From Achromobacter veterisilvae (GTDB lineage Bacteria > Pseudomonadota > Gammaproteobacteria > Burkholderiales > Burkholderiaceae_B), in NCBI RefSeq assembly GCF_900496975.1, contig NZ_UFQC01000020.1, positions 46,076 through 110,075 of the forward strand: 64,000 nt of DNA, read 5' to 3'. The notes under the pieces were generated by a model. The model did not search any database. It had not been told where the DNA came from and saw only the letters and a program-made list of their open reading frames with translations. A program made the position numbers and the translations under genes. This document shows positions 44,333-51,918 of the stretch, piece by piece (within the stretch, counting starts at the first letter, position 1; each line of letters starts with the position of its first letter).

Positions 44333-45861
44333 GCTTGCGGATACCCGGGTTGCCGCGCGTCGGCATTCGCGCGCTGCTCATCATCCTGCTGCTGCCGGGC
44401 GTGGTGGTGCTGCTGGTCGTGGACAGCCTGAACGACTACCGCACGCTGGCCGAAATCACCAACGAGGCCTACGACAGCGCGCTGGTGGAGCCCGCCCGCG
44501 TCCTGGAAAGCAGCCTCGAATTCACGCCCGACGGCAAGCTGCAGGTCGCCACGCCGCTCTATGCGCAGGTGATGCTCGAATCCCGGGCGGGCCTGCGCAA
44601 GTACTTCCGCATCGAAGAAATCGATCCGCCCCTGCCGGACGGTTCGCCGGTGCCCACGGACCCGGGAAAGACCCTGCTGGGCATGCCGGAAATGCCGCGC
44701 CCGCCCAACTGGCCGCGTTCCAATGGCCAGCCCGTTTTCTATGATAGCGTCTATCGCAACGATCCCGTGCGGGTCGTCTCGGTGGTGCGGGACCTGTACT
44801 ACCAGGGGCAGCACCGCCAGGTGCTGGTGGTCGTGGCCGAAAGCACCGGCAAGCGCATCGAGGCCGAGAACCGCGCGCGGCGCCAGGAAATCCTGCGCGA
44901 CACCCGCATGCTGGCGCTGGTGGTGCTGCTGGTCTGGTGGGGCGTGTCCTGGGCGCTGAAGCCGCTGCGCCGGCTGCGCAACGATATCCGGGGGCGCCGC
45001 CCCGACGACCTGACGCCGCTGGACGCGTCGCGCGTGCCCAGCGAAGTGGCCCCGCTGGTCGACGCCGTCAACCACCACATCGCCCGCTACCGCCGGGTGC
45101 TGGACGAACAGTCGCACTTCCTGGCCGACGCGTCCCACCAATTGCGCACGCCGCTGGCCATCATGCTGACGCAGGCGCAGTATGCGCTGCGCGAACGGGA
45201 TCCGGCGCGGGCGCAGGAAGGCCTGCGCGGCATTGTCGACCAATTGGGCCGCACCCGCCGCCTTACCGAACAACTGCTGTCGCTGGCGCATGCCAACCAG
45301 GCCGACCCGTTGCCGCGCCAGTTGCTGGACATGAACGCCGTGTCGCGCGAAGTGGTGCTGCAATACCTGCCGCTGGCGCACGAGAAGCAGCAGGACCTGG
45401 GGTGGGTGCAGGCCGGCTCCGAAGAAGGGCAGGAGACGCCCGTGCCGGTCTCGGGCAACGAGGCCGAACTGCACGAGGCGCTTTCGAACCTGGTGCACAA
45501 CGCCATCCACTACGCGCCCGTGGGCGCTCGCATCACCGTGTCCGTCTGCCGCGAGGAAAACCGCGCGGAAGTCGCCGTGTCCGACAATGGCCCGGGGCTG
45601 GACCCGGTCTTGCGCAAGCGCGCGTTCGCGCGTTTCGAACGGGTCGGCACGGACAAGCCGGTCGCCTCGTCGGGCTCGGGCCTGGGGCTGGCGATCGCCC
45701 GCGCCTACGCCCGCCGCAACGACGGCGACATCGAACTGCGCGACGGCGAACCCAACGCGCAGGGGGGCGTCGGCCTGTCGTCCGTGCTGTGGCTGCCGCT
45801 CGCCTCGACCGTCTCGCAGTATCCGCGCCCGCTCGAAGTCGAGCTCAAGGGCGACCAATAA
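44329..45861 (+). CDS. tctE: Sensor histidine kinase (TctE-like)
   Basis: The 510-residue membrane kinase has a first membrane segment near residues 14-32, a periplasmic domain to about 205, a second segment, an H-box with His270 in D-A-S-H-Q-L-R-T-P-L-A, an N-box (L-V-H-N-A-I-H-Y-A) and ATP-lid glycine motifs (D-N-G-P-G-L, G-S-G-L-G-L). No ATG precedes the first membrane helix; the TTG at 44329 overlaps the tctD stop (TTGA) and is the best start. It would sense a carboxylate, as TctE/BctE do. Confidence 0.85.
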   Translation: MSLRIPGLPRVGIRALLIILLLPGVVVLLVVDSLNDYRTLAEITNEAYDSALVEPARVLESSLEFTPDGKLQVATPLYAQVMLESRAGLRKYFRIEEIDPPLPDGSPVPTDPGKTLLGMPEMPRPPNWPRSNGQPVFYDSVYRNDPVRVVSVVRDLYYQGQHRQVLVVVAESTGKRIEAENRARRQEILRDTRMLALVVLLVWWGVSWALKPLRRLRNDIRGRRPDDLTPLDASRVPSEVAPLVDAVNHHIARYRRVLDEQSHFLADASHQLRTPLAIMLTQAQYALRERDPARAQEGLRGIVDQLGRTRRLTEQLLSLAHANQADPLPRQLLDMNAVSREVVLQYLPLAHEKQQDLGWVQAGSEEGQETPVPVSGNEAELHEALSNLVHNAIHYAPVGARITVSVCREENRAEVAVSDNGPGLDPVLRKRAFARFERVGTDKPVASSGSGLGLAIARAYARRNDGDIELRDGEPNAQGGVGLSSVLWLPLASTVSQYPRPLEVELKGDQ

Positions 45862-46075
45862 TCCCCGCAAGCCGCTTTCACCACCGCTTACACATGAGAT
45901 CCGCCTTCCGGTCAGGGATTACCCCTGGATTCAGGAAGGCGACAGCGCACAGAAAGCGAATTCGCAGCTTCCTTCCGTAATCTGCGCTCCGGCCTGTCGT
46001 CAGAGGCCGGGTGGCGTCCGTCCGGGGCGGCACATCGAGGGCCGGCATGTGCCCTGCATCAGGAAGGAGGATGAA

Positions 46076-46549
46076 GTGCAAAAAACAATCAACAGGAAGG
46101 ACTATTACGGCGGAGCGCTGATGGTCCTCATCGGGCTGGGGGCGATCTACGGCGGGACCGACTATCACATCGGGACGTTGAGCCACATGGGCCCGGGTTT
46201 CTTTCCCGCGGCGCTCGGCGGCCTGCTGGCGTTGACGGGGGCGCTGATCGCGATATCGGCGCGCTCGGGCGGGACGGCCGCGCCGGCGCCCGGCGACGGC
46301 CACGCCCACGGGCTGCCGGACCTCCGCGGCGGCGTCTGCATCCTGCTGGGCATCCTGGCCTTCCTGGCCCTGGGCCACTACGGCGGCCTGCTGCCCGCCA
46401 CGTTCGCCATCGTATTCATTTCCGCGCTGGGCGACCGCAAGAACACGATCAAGCAGGCGTTCCTGCTGTCGATCGCCATGGCCGCGATCGCGGTCGTCGT
46501 TTTCTGGTGGGCGCTGCAATTGCAGTTGCCGCTGTTTCGCTGGGGTTGA
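46076..46549 (+). CDS. tctB: TTT transporter small permease subunit TctB
   Basis: The 157-residue protein has four hydrophobic segments and the TctB pattern (D-Y-Y-G-G-A-L-M-V, then H-M-G-P-G-F-F-P-A-A-L-G). It starts with GTG at 46076, supported by AGGAAGGAGG at 46061-46070. It precedes tctA by 6 bases. The 214-base gap upstream, after the kinase, carries a CAGGG-N5-CCCTG repeat at 45913-45927 and probably the promoter. No tctC binding-protein gene is present. Confidence 0.85.
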   Translation: MQKTINRKDYYGGALMVLIGLGAIYGGTDYHIGTLSHMGPGFFPAALGGLLALTGALIAISARSGGTAAPAPGDGHAHGLPDLRGGVCILLGILAFLALGHYGGLLPATFAIVFISALGDRKNTIKQAFLLSIAMAAIAVVVFWWALQLQLPLFRWG

Positions 46550-46555
46550 AGCACC

Positions 46556-48085
46556 ATGATTTCCCAATCCTTGATGGACCTCTGGTACGGCTTCGGCGTC
46601 GCCTTCCAGTGGCATAACCTCATGTGGTCGTTCTTCGGCGTGCTGGTGGGCAACCTCATCGGCGTGCTGCCCGGCATGGGCGCCCTGTCGGCCATTTCCA
46701 TCCTGCTGCCGCTGACCTATGTGATGCATCCGGTGCCCGCCATCCTGATGCTGGCCGGTATTTTCTACGGCTCGCAGTACGGCGGCGCCATCGGCGCGAT
46801 CCTGCTCAACCTGCCTTCGCATCCGCCCCACGCGGTCACCTGCCTGGACGGCTATCCGCTGACCAAGCAGGGCAAGGGCGGGACGGCGCTGGGCATCACG
46901 ATGATCTGCTCGTTCTTCGCCGCCTCGGTGGGGATCATCGTCATGATCTTCGCCTCGCCGCTGCTGGTGGAAGTGGCCTTCAAGTTCGGTCCGACCGAAA
47001 TCTTCTCGATCATGCTGCTGGGGCTGCTGGCGGGCGCGACGATGTCCCGCGGCTCGCCGCTGAAGGGCGTGGCGATGACCTTGTTCGGCCTGATGTGCGG
47101 CGTGGTGGGCACGGACGTGAACACGGGCACCATCCGTTTCTCGTTCGGCCTGCTGGACCTGTCGGACGGCCTGGAACTGGTGGCGATCTCCATGGGCCTG
47201 TTCGGCGTGGCCGACTTCCTGATGAGCGTCAACCGCATGAGCATCATCGGCAGCGGCGCGAAGCTGCGCCTGAAGGACATGCGGCCCAGCAAGCAAGAAC
47301 TCAAGACCGCCTTCTGGCCCATGGTCCGCGGCACCGCGGTGGGCACGCTGTTCGGCGCCATGCCCGGGACCGGCCCCACCATCACCACGTTCGTGGCCTA
47401 CGCGCTGGAGCGCAAAATCTCCAAGACGCCGGAGAAGTTCGGCACCGGCATGATCGCCGGCGTGGCCTCGCCCGAAGCGTCCTCGCACTCCAAGACGCAG
47501 GTGGACTTCATCCCGACGATGAGCCTGGGCATTCCGGGCGACGCCGTGATGGCGTTGATCCTGGGCGCGCTGCTGATCCAGGGCATCCAGCCCGGCCCGC
47601 AACTGATCACCGAGCATCCGGACATCTTCTGGGGCCTGATCGCCAGCTTCTGGGTGGGCAACGTGCTGCTCATGGTGCTGAACGTGCCGCTGATCGGCGT
47701 GTGGGTGAAACTGCTGCAGGTGCCTTATCGCTACCTGTTCCCGTCCGCGCTGTTCTTCATCGCGGTGGGGGTGTTCAGCACGCAGAACAGCCTCTTCCAG
47801 ATCTGGGAAGTGCTGGCCTTCGGCGTGATCGGCGCCATTCTGATGACCCTGGAGTTTTCCGTGGCCCCCATCCTGCTCGGCTTCGTGCTCGGGCCGATGG
47901 TGGAAGAGAACTTCCGCCGCGCGCTGCTGCTGTCGCGCGGCGACCTGGCGGTGTTCGTCGAACGCCCGATCAGCGCCTGGTTCATCGCCGCGAGCGCCTT
48001 GCTGATCGCGCTGCAGGTGTGGGCGTTCCTGCGCCGCGGCCGCAACAAGGGCGGGGACAAGCCCGAAGTGCCGCAGACAGCCTGA
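46556..48085 (+). CDS. tctA: TTT transporter large permease subunit TctA
   Basis: The 509-residue integral membrane protein has about twelve helices and the two TctA signature loops: G-V-L-P-G-M-G-A-L-S-A in the first half and G-A-M-P-G-T-G-P-T-I-T-T in the second, plus Y-G-S-Q-Y-G-G-A-I and G-I-P-G-D-A-V-M-A-L. With TctB it imports a di- or tricarboxylate using a gradient and needs a Bug/TctC receptor from elsewhere. A strong terminator follows. Confidence 0.94.
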   Translation: MISQSLMDLWYGFGVAFQWHNLMWSFFGVLVGNLIGVLPGMGALSAISILLPLTYVMHPVPAILMLAGIFYGSQYGGAIGAILLNLPSHPPHAVTCLDGYPLTKQGKGGTALGITMICSFFAASVGIIVMIFASPLLVEVAFKFGPTEIFSIMLLGLLAGATMSRGSPLKGVAMTLFGLMCGVVGTDVNTGTIRFSFGLLDLSDGLELVAISMGLFGVADFLMSVNRMSIIGSGAKLRLKDMRPSKQELKTAFWPMVRGTAVGTLFGAMPGTGPTITTFVAYALERKISKTPEKFGTGMIAGVASPEASSHSKTQVDFIPTMSLGIPGDAVMALILGALLIQGIQPGPQLITEHPDIFWGLIASFWVGNVLLMVLNVPLIGVWVKLLQVPYRYLFPSALFFIAVGVFSTQNSLFQIWEVLAFGVIGAILMTLEFSVAPILLGFVLGPMVEENFRRALLLSRGDLAVFVERPISAWFIAASALLIALQVWAFLRRGRNKGGDKPEVPQTA

Positions 48086-48110
48086 GCGGGTATCCCGTCC
48101 CTCCCGAACA

Positions 48111-48137
48111 CGGCCCGGCCTTCGCCGGGCCGTTTGA
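48111..48137 (+). terminator. Intrinsic terminator after tctA
   Basis: CGGCCCGGC pairs perfectly with GCCGGGCCG around a CTTC loop and is followed by TTTGATTT, ending the tctDE-tctBA transcript. Confidence 0.8.
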
Positions 48138-48196
48138 TTTGTGGCGCGGCATCCCTCATGCTTGGGGTTCCCCGAGTTCCGCACATGAATGCCACC

Positions 48197-49126
48197 ATGC
48201 ACATACTTTTTGCCTGTCCTCACCACGATCCCGACGCCTGGGTCCCGCGCCTGGCGGCCGCCATGCCCGGCTGCCGCATTTCGGTATGGGATCCCGACGG
48301 CCCGCCCTCGGGTGCGGACATCGCCCTGGTCTGGCGCCCGCCGGCCGAACTCTTCAAACACGAGACCGGCCTGACGACGCTGTTCAACCTGGGCGCGGGC
48401 GTCGACGCCTTGCTGAAAATGCCCGAGATCCCGTCCCACGTGCGCATCGTGCGCCTGGAAGACGCGGGCATGGCGGTGCAGATGGCCGAATACGCGCTGT
48501 ATGCGCTGCTGCGCGTCTCGCGCGATTTCGAAGCCTTCGACCATGCCCAGGCGCGCCAGCATTGGGACACCCGCGAAGGCAGCCGGCCGGCCGATTGGCC
48601 GGTGGGCGTGCTGGGGCTGGGGCAGGTGGGCCTGCGCGTGGCGCAGACCCTGGCCGACTTCGGTTACCCGGTGGCGGGCTGGTCGCGTTCGCCGCGCGAC
48701 GTCCCCGGGGTCGAATCCTTCGCGGGCGTGGCCGCGCTGCCGGCGTTCCTGGCCCGCACGCGATTCCTGGTGAACGTCCTGCCGCTGACGCCGGATACCG
48801 TCGGGATCCTCAATCGCGATACGCTGTCGCGGCTGCTGCCCGGCGCCCATCTGGTCAACGTGGGGCGCGGCGAGCACCTGGTCGAGGACGACCTGGTCCA
48901 GATGCTCGAAGAAGGCGAGATCGCCGGCGCCACGCTGGACGTCTTCCACACCGAGCCCTTGCCGCGGGACCACCCGTTCTGGCACGACGCCCGGGTGCAC
49001 GTGACGCCCCATATCGCGGCGCGCACGCTGCGCGACGAAAGCATTGCGCAGATCGCGGGCAAGGTCGCGCAGTTGCAGCGCGGCGAGGCGATCAGCGGCG
49101 TGGTGGAGCGCTCGCGCGGCTATTGA
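48197..49126 (+). CDS. ghrA: Glyoxylate/hydroxypyruvate reductase A (GhrA-like)
   Basis: The 309-residue D-isomer-specific 2-hydroxyacid dehydrogenase reduces glyoxylate or hydroxypyruvate with NAD(P)H. It has the nucleotide-binding motif G-V-L-G-L-G-Q-V-G near residues 138-146, catalytic Arg in N-V-G-R-G-E-H, the Glu in F-x-T-E-P-L-P, and the catalytic His in V-T-P-H-I-A-A. The ATG at 48197 aligns with E. coli GhrA; an ATG at 48185 is an alternative. Its end overlaps the convergent LysR gene by 7 bases. Confidence 0.85.
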   Translation: MHILFACPHHDPDAWVPRLAAAMPGCRISVWDPDGPPSGADIALVWRPPAELFKHETGLTTLFNLGAGVDALLKMPEIPSHVRIVRLEDAGMAVQMAEYALYALLRVSRDFEAFDHAQARQHWDTREGSRPADWPVGVLGLGQVGLRVAQTLADFGYPVAGWSRSPRDVPGVESFAGVAALPAFLARTRFLVNVLPLTPDTVGILNRDTLSRLLPGAHLVNVGRGEHLVEDDLVQMLEEGEIAGATLDVFHTEPLPRDHPFWHDARVHVTPHIAARTLRDESIAQIAGKVAQLQRGEAISGVVERSRGY

Positions 49127-50055
49127 GCCGCCGGCGCCGGCGCCTTTTCCAGCCGCTGGTACATGGAGGGCAGGCGCTCCGACAGGAAATCGAGCAGGGC
49201 GCGCACGGCGGGCATCATGCCTCGCCGCGACGGATAGATGCAGTGCACGATCCCTTCGGGCGACTGCCACTGCGGCAGCACCGGCACCAACTGGCCGCGC
49301 CGCAATTCCTCGTGGGTCGCGATCGAGGGCAGCAGCGCGATGCCCCGTCCGCGCACCGCCGCTTCGGTCAGCACGATGAAGTCATTGCAGGATAGCTGCG
49401 GCTTCAGTTCGATGTGCACTTCTTCGCCCTTGTCGTTGCGCAGCGGCCAGCGCACTTCGTGTTGCGGGTCGCTGAAGCTCAGCGTGGTGTGGGTGGCCAG
49501 ATCCTGCGGCGTGTCGGGCACGCCGTAGCGTTGCAGGTAGCCCGGGCTGGCGACCAGCGTGCCCCGCGCCGTGCCGAAGTGGCGCACCACCAGTTCGGCG
49601 TCCGTATCCAGCTTGGTGCGCACGCGCAGCGCCAGGTCCACGCCCTCGCGTATCAGGTCCACGCGGCGGTTGGTCACCAGCAACTGCACGGATATCGCCG
49701 GCCAGGCGTCCAGGAACTCGGGCAGCAGCGGCGCCAGCACGTCCTGCGCGATAGAGACCGGGCAGCTTACGATCACGGGCCCGCTGGGCTCCGACTGCAA
49801 CTGCCGCATGGCCTCGTCGGCCGCGCGCGCGGACGCCGCCATTTCGCGGCAGTAGTGCAGATAGCGTTCGCCGGCGGAGGTCAGGCGCAGCCGGCGGGTC
49901 GTGCGTTGCAGCAGGCGCACGCCCAGGCTTTCCTCCAGGTGCGAGATCCGGCGCGACAGCCGGGATTTCGGGATGTCCAGCGCCCGCGCCGCGGCGCTGA
50001 AGCCGCCTTGCTCGACGACTTGGGAAAAATAGTAGAGGTCATTGAGATCTTGCAT
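49120..50055 (-). CDS. LysR-family regulator divergent from azoR
   Basis: The 311-residue protein has a LysR helix-turn-helix (L-Y-Y-F-S-Q-V-V-E-Q-G-G-F-S-A-A-A-R-A-L) and effector domain of the YhaJ/DsdC-like group. It is divergent from the azoreductase gene across about 200 bases. GTTC/GAAC half-sites cluster just upstream of its start codon and are the likely binding sites. It probably senses a quinone or azo/electrophile stress and controls azoR. Confidence 0.87.
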   Translation of the reverse strand: MQDLNDLYYFSQVVEQGGFSAAARALDIPKSRLSRRISHLEESLGVRLLQRTTRRLRLTSAGERYLHYCREMAASARAADEAMRQLQSEPSGPVIVSCPVSIAQDVLAPLLPEFLDAWPAISVQLLVTNRRVDLIREGVDLALRVRTKLDTDAELVVRHFGTARGTLVASPGYLQRYGVPDTPQDLATHTTLSFSDPQHEVRWPLRNDKGEEVHIELKPQLSCNDFIVLTEAAVRGRGIALLPSIATHEELRRGQLVPVLPQWQSPEGIVHCIYPSRRGMMPAVRALLDFLSERLPSMYQRLEKAPAPAAQ

Positions 50056-50059
50056 GATT

Positions 50060-50107
50060 GTTCTATATCTGGAACGAACAGTTCATCATAACCCTATTTA
50101 TGTGAAC
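50060..50107. promoter_or_regulatory. Cluster of GTTC/GAAC half-sites upstream of the LysR gene
   Basis: GTTC lies at 50060-50063, GAAC at 50072-50075 and 50076-50079, GTTC at 50081-50084 and GAAC at 50104-50107. Several pair as inverted repeats between the LysR gene and azoR. The rest of 50108-50259 shows no gene. Confidence 0.4.
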
Positions 50108-50259
50108 AATTAACCCGTCTACAGTGGCGCCATGCATACGGCATCAGCCCACGCCAATCCGGCGGCAGGCCAAGCCCGCCGGCCTGTTCCGGCATCGGGC
50201 GCGGCGCTGGCGGATGCCCGCCGCCCGCGACGCGCGGGCCCCCACTGGAGAAATTTGCA

Positions 50260-50889
50260 ATGAAGACCCTGGTAATCCTTTCCTCGATTCTCGGCGACCG
50301 TTCCAACAGTAAGCAATTGGCCGATCACCTGATTGCGCGCGTCAAGACCGCCAATCCGGCCGCGGCCGTCAAGGTGCGCGACCTCGGCGCGCAGCCCATC
50401 CCGTACTTCGACGGCAACACCGCCGGCGCGCTGTTCACCCCGGCCGACGCGCGCACCGTCGAGCAGCACCGCATCGTCGAAATGAGCGACGAGCTGATCG
50501 CCGAACTGATGGAAGCCGACCGCATCGTCTTCGCCGTGCCGGTCTACAACTTCAACCTGCCCGCGCAATTCAAGAGCTACCTCGATCATGTCGCCCGCGC
50601 CGGGGTCACGTTCCGTTATACGTCGGAAGGCGTGCCCGAAGGGCTGATCAAGGGCAAGCAGGTCTTCGTGCTGACCGCTCGCGGCGGCAAGGCCGAAGGC
50701 ACCCCGTCCGACACGCTGACGCCCTATCTGCGCCAGATGCTGGGCTTCCTGGGCATGGACGACCTGACGTTCGTCGCCGCGGAAGGCATGGCCATGGGCG
50801 AAGTCGCGGCGCTGGAAGGCGTTGCCCAGGCCAGGCAGCGCATCGACGCGCTGGTGTCCGGCGCGGCGCCGGCCAGCCTGGCGGCGTAA
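50260..50889 (+). CDS. azoR: FMN-dependent NADH:quinone oxidoreductase (azoreductase AzoR)
   Basis: The 209-residue flavodoxin-fold protein begins with L-V-I-L-S-S-I-L-G-D-R-S-N-S and contains P-V-Y-N-F-N-L-P-A-Q-F-K-S-Y-L-D and T-A-R-G-G, the FMN-contacting motifs of AzoR. It reduces quinones and azo compounds in two-electron steps and protects against electrophile stress. It is monocistronic, divergent from a LysR regulator gene, and ends at an intrinsic terminator. Confidence 0.94.
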   Translation: MKTLVILSSILGDRSNSKQLADHLIARVKTANPAAAVKVRDLGAQPIPYFDGNTAGALFTPADARTVEQHRIVEMSDELIAELMEADRIVFAVPVYNFNLPAQFKSYLDHVARAGVTFRYTSEGVPEGLIKGKQVFVLTARGGKAEGTPSDTLTPYLRQMLGFLGMDDLTFVAAEGMAMGEVAALEGVAQARQRIDALVSGAAPASLAA

Positions 50890-50911
50890 GCTTCCCGGCG
50901 CAAGCGCAGAA

Positions 50912-50938
50912 AAGGCGAGCCGCGAGGCTCGCCTTTTT
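50912..50938 (+). terminator. Intrinsic terminator after azoR
   Basis: AAGGCGAGCC pairs perfectly with GGCTCGCCTT around GCGA and is followed by TTT. The A run before the stem makes it usable for the convergent dehydrogenase gene too. Confidence 0.85.
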
Positions 50939-50954
50939 CTTGCCCCGCCGGCGC

Positions 50955-51860
50955 TCAGCCGCGCAGGCGCTTGATCAGGCTGGACGTATCCCAGCGGTTG
51001 CCGCCCATTTTCTGGACATCGCCGTAGAACTGGTCCACCAGGGCGGTCAGGGGCAGGCGCGCGCCGTTGTGGCGGGCCTCGGCCAGCACCAGCCCGAGGT
51101 CCTTGCGCATCCAGTCCACCGCGAACCCGAAGTCGAACTTGTCGTCGACCATGGTGCCGCCGCGGTTCTCCATCTGCCAGCTCTGCGCCGCGCCCTTGCT
51201 GATCACGTCCAGCACCAGCTTCATGTCCAGGTCGGCCGCCTGGCCGAAGGCGATCGCTTCGGACAGCCCCTGCACGACGCCGGCGATGCAGATCTGGTTG
51301 ACCATCTTGGCCAGTTGGCCGGCTCCCGGCGGCCCGACCAGCGTCACGGCGCGGCCAAAGCTCTGCGCCACCGGCTTGATCGCGTCGAACACGGCCGGCT
51401 CGCCGCCGCACATGATGGTCAGCGCGCCGTTGACCGCGCCCGCCTGTCCGCCCGACACCGGAGCATCCACGAAATTCAGCCCCAGGTCCTTGGCCTGCGC
51501 GTAAAGCTCGCGAGCCACGTCGGCCGACGCGGTCGTGTGGTCGACGAAGACGGCGCCCGGCGTCATGCCCGCGAACGCGCCGTCCGGCCCCAGCACGACA
51601 CTGCGCAGGTCGTCGTCGTTGCCGACGCAGGCGAAGACGATCTGCGCGCCCGCGACGGCTTCGCGGGGCGTGGCCGCGCTCTTGCCGCCGAACTCGGCCA
51701 CCCAGGCCTGGGCTTTCGCCGGCGTGCGGTTGTAGACGGTGACGTCGTGACCCGCGCGGGCCAGATGGCCGGCCATGGGCAGGCCCATCACGCCCAGTCC
51801 GAGGAAAGTGACTTTCTGGGCTACAACCGCGTCGTAGCTCTTGGTACCGATCGTTGCCAT
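50955..51860 (-). CDS. Beta-hydroxyacid dehydrogenase (3-hydroxyisobutyrate / tartronate semialdehyde reductase family)
   Basis: The 301-residue protein has a Rossmann motif V-T-F-L-G-L-G-V-M-G-L-P-M-A near residues 17-30, the substrate motif F-V-D-A-P-V-S-G-G, and the catalytic lysine in G-Q-L-A-K-M-V-N-Q. The family oxidises 3-hydroxyisobutyrate or reduces tartronate semialdehyde (GarR/GlxR); the sequence alone does not decide which. The gene lies 58 bases downstream of the gamma-glutamyltransferase-like gene on the same strand. Confidence 0.86.
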   Translation of the reverse strand: MATIGTKSYDAVVAQKVTFLGLGVMGLPMAGHLARAGHDVTVYNRTPAKAQAWVAEFGGKSAATPREAVAGAQIVFACVGNDDDLRSVVLGPDGAFAGMTPGAVFVDHTTASADVARELYAQAKDLGLNFVDAPVSGGQAGAVNGALTIMCGGEPAVFDAIKPVAQSFGRAVTLVGPPGAGQLAKMVNQICIAGVVQGLSEAIAFGQAADLDMKLVLDVISKGAAQSWQMENRGGTMVDDKFDFGFAVDWMRKDLGLVLAEARHNGARLPLTALVDQFYGDVQKMGGNRWDTSSLIKRLRG

Positions 51861-51918
51861 GCAGGGAACTCCGCTCTATGAGGGTAAGGTCAGTCTGAGG
51901 ACACTAACCTTAACGCAA

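Noticed and set aside
45878..49270. An 1130-codon minus-strand frame across tctBA and ghrA
   Set aside because: It spans several well-supported genes and a terminator, has low-complexity composition and matches nothing I know.
46624..49395. A 923-codon plus-strand frame over tctA and ghrA
   Set aside because: It runs through the tctA terminator and two real genes in another frame, with an Arg/Gly/Ala-rich composition.
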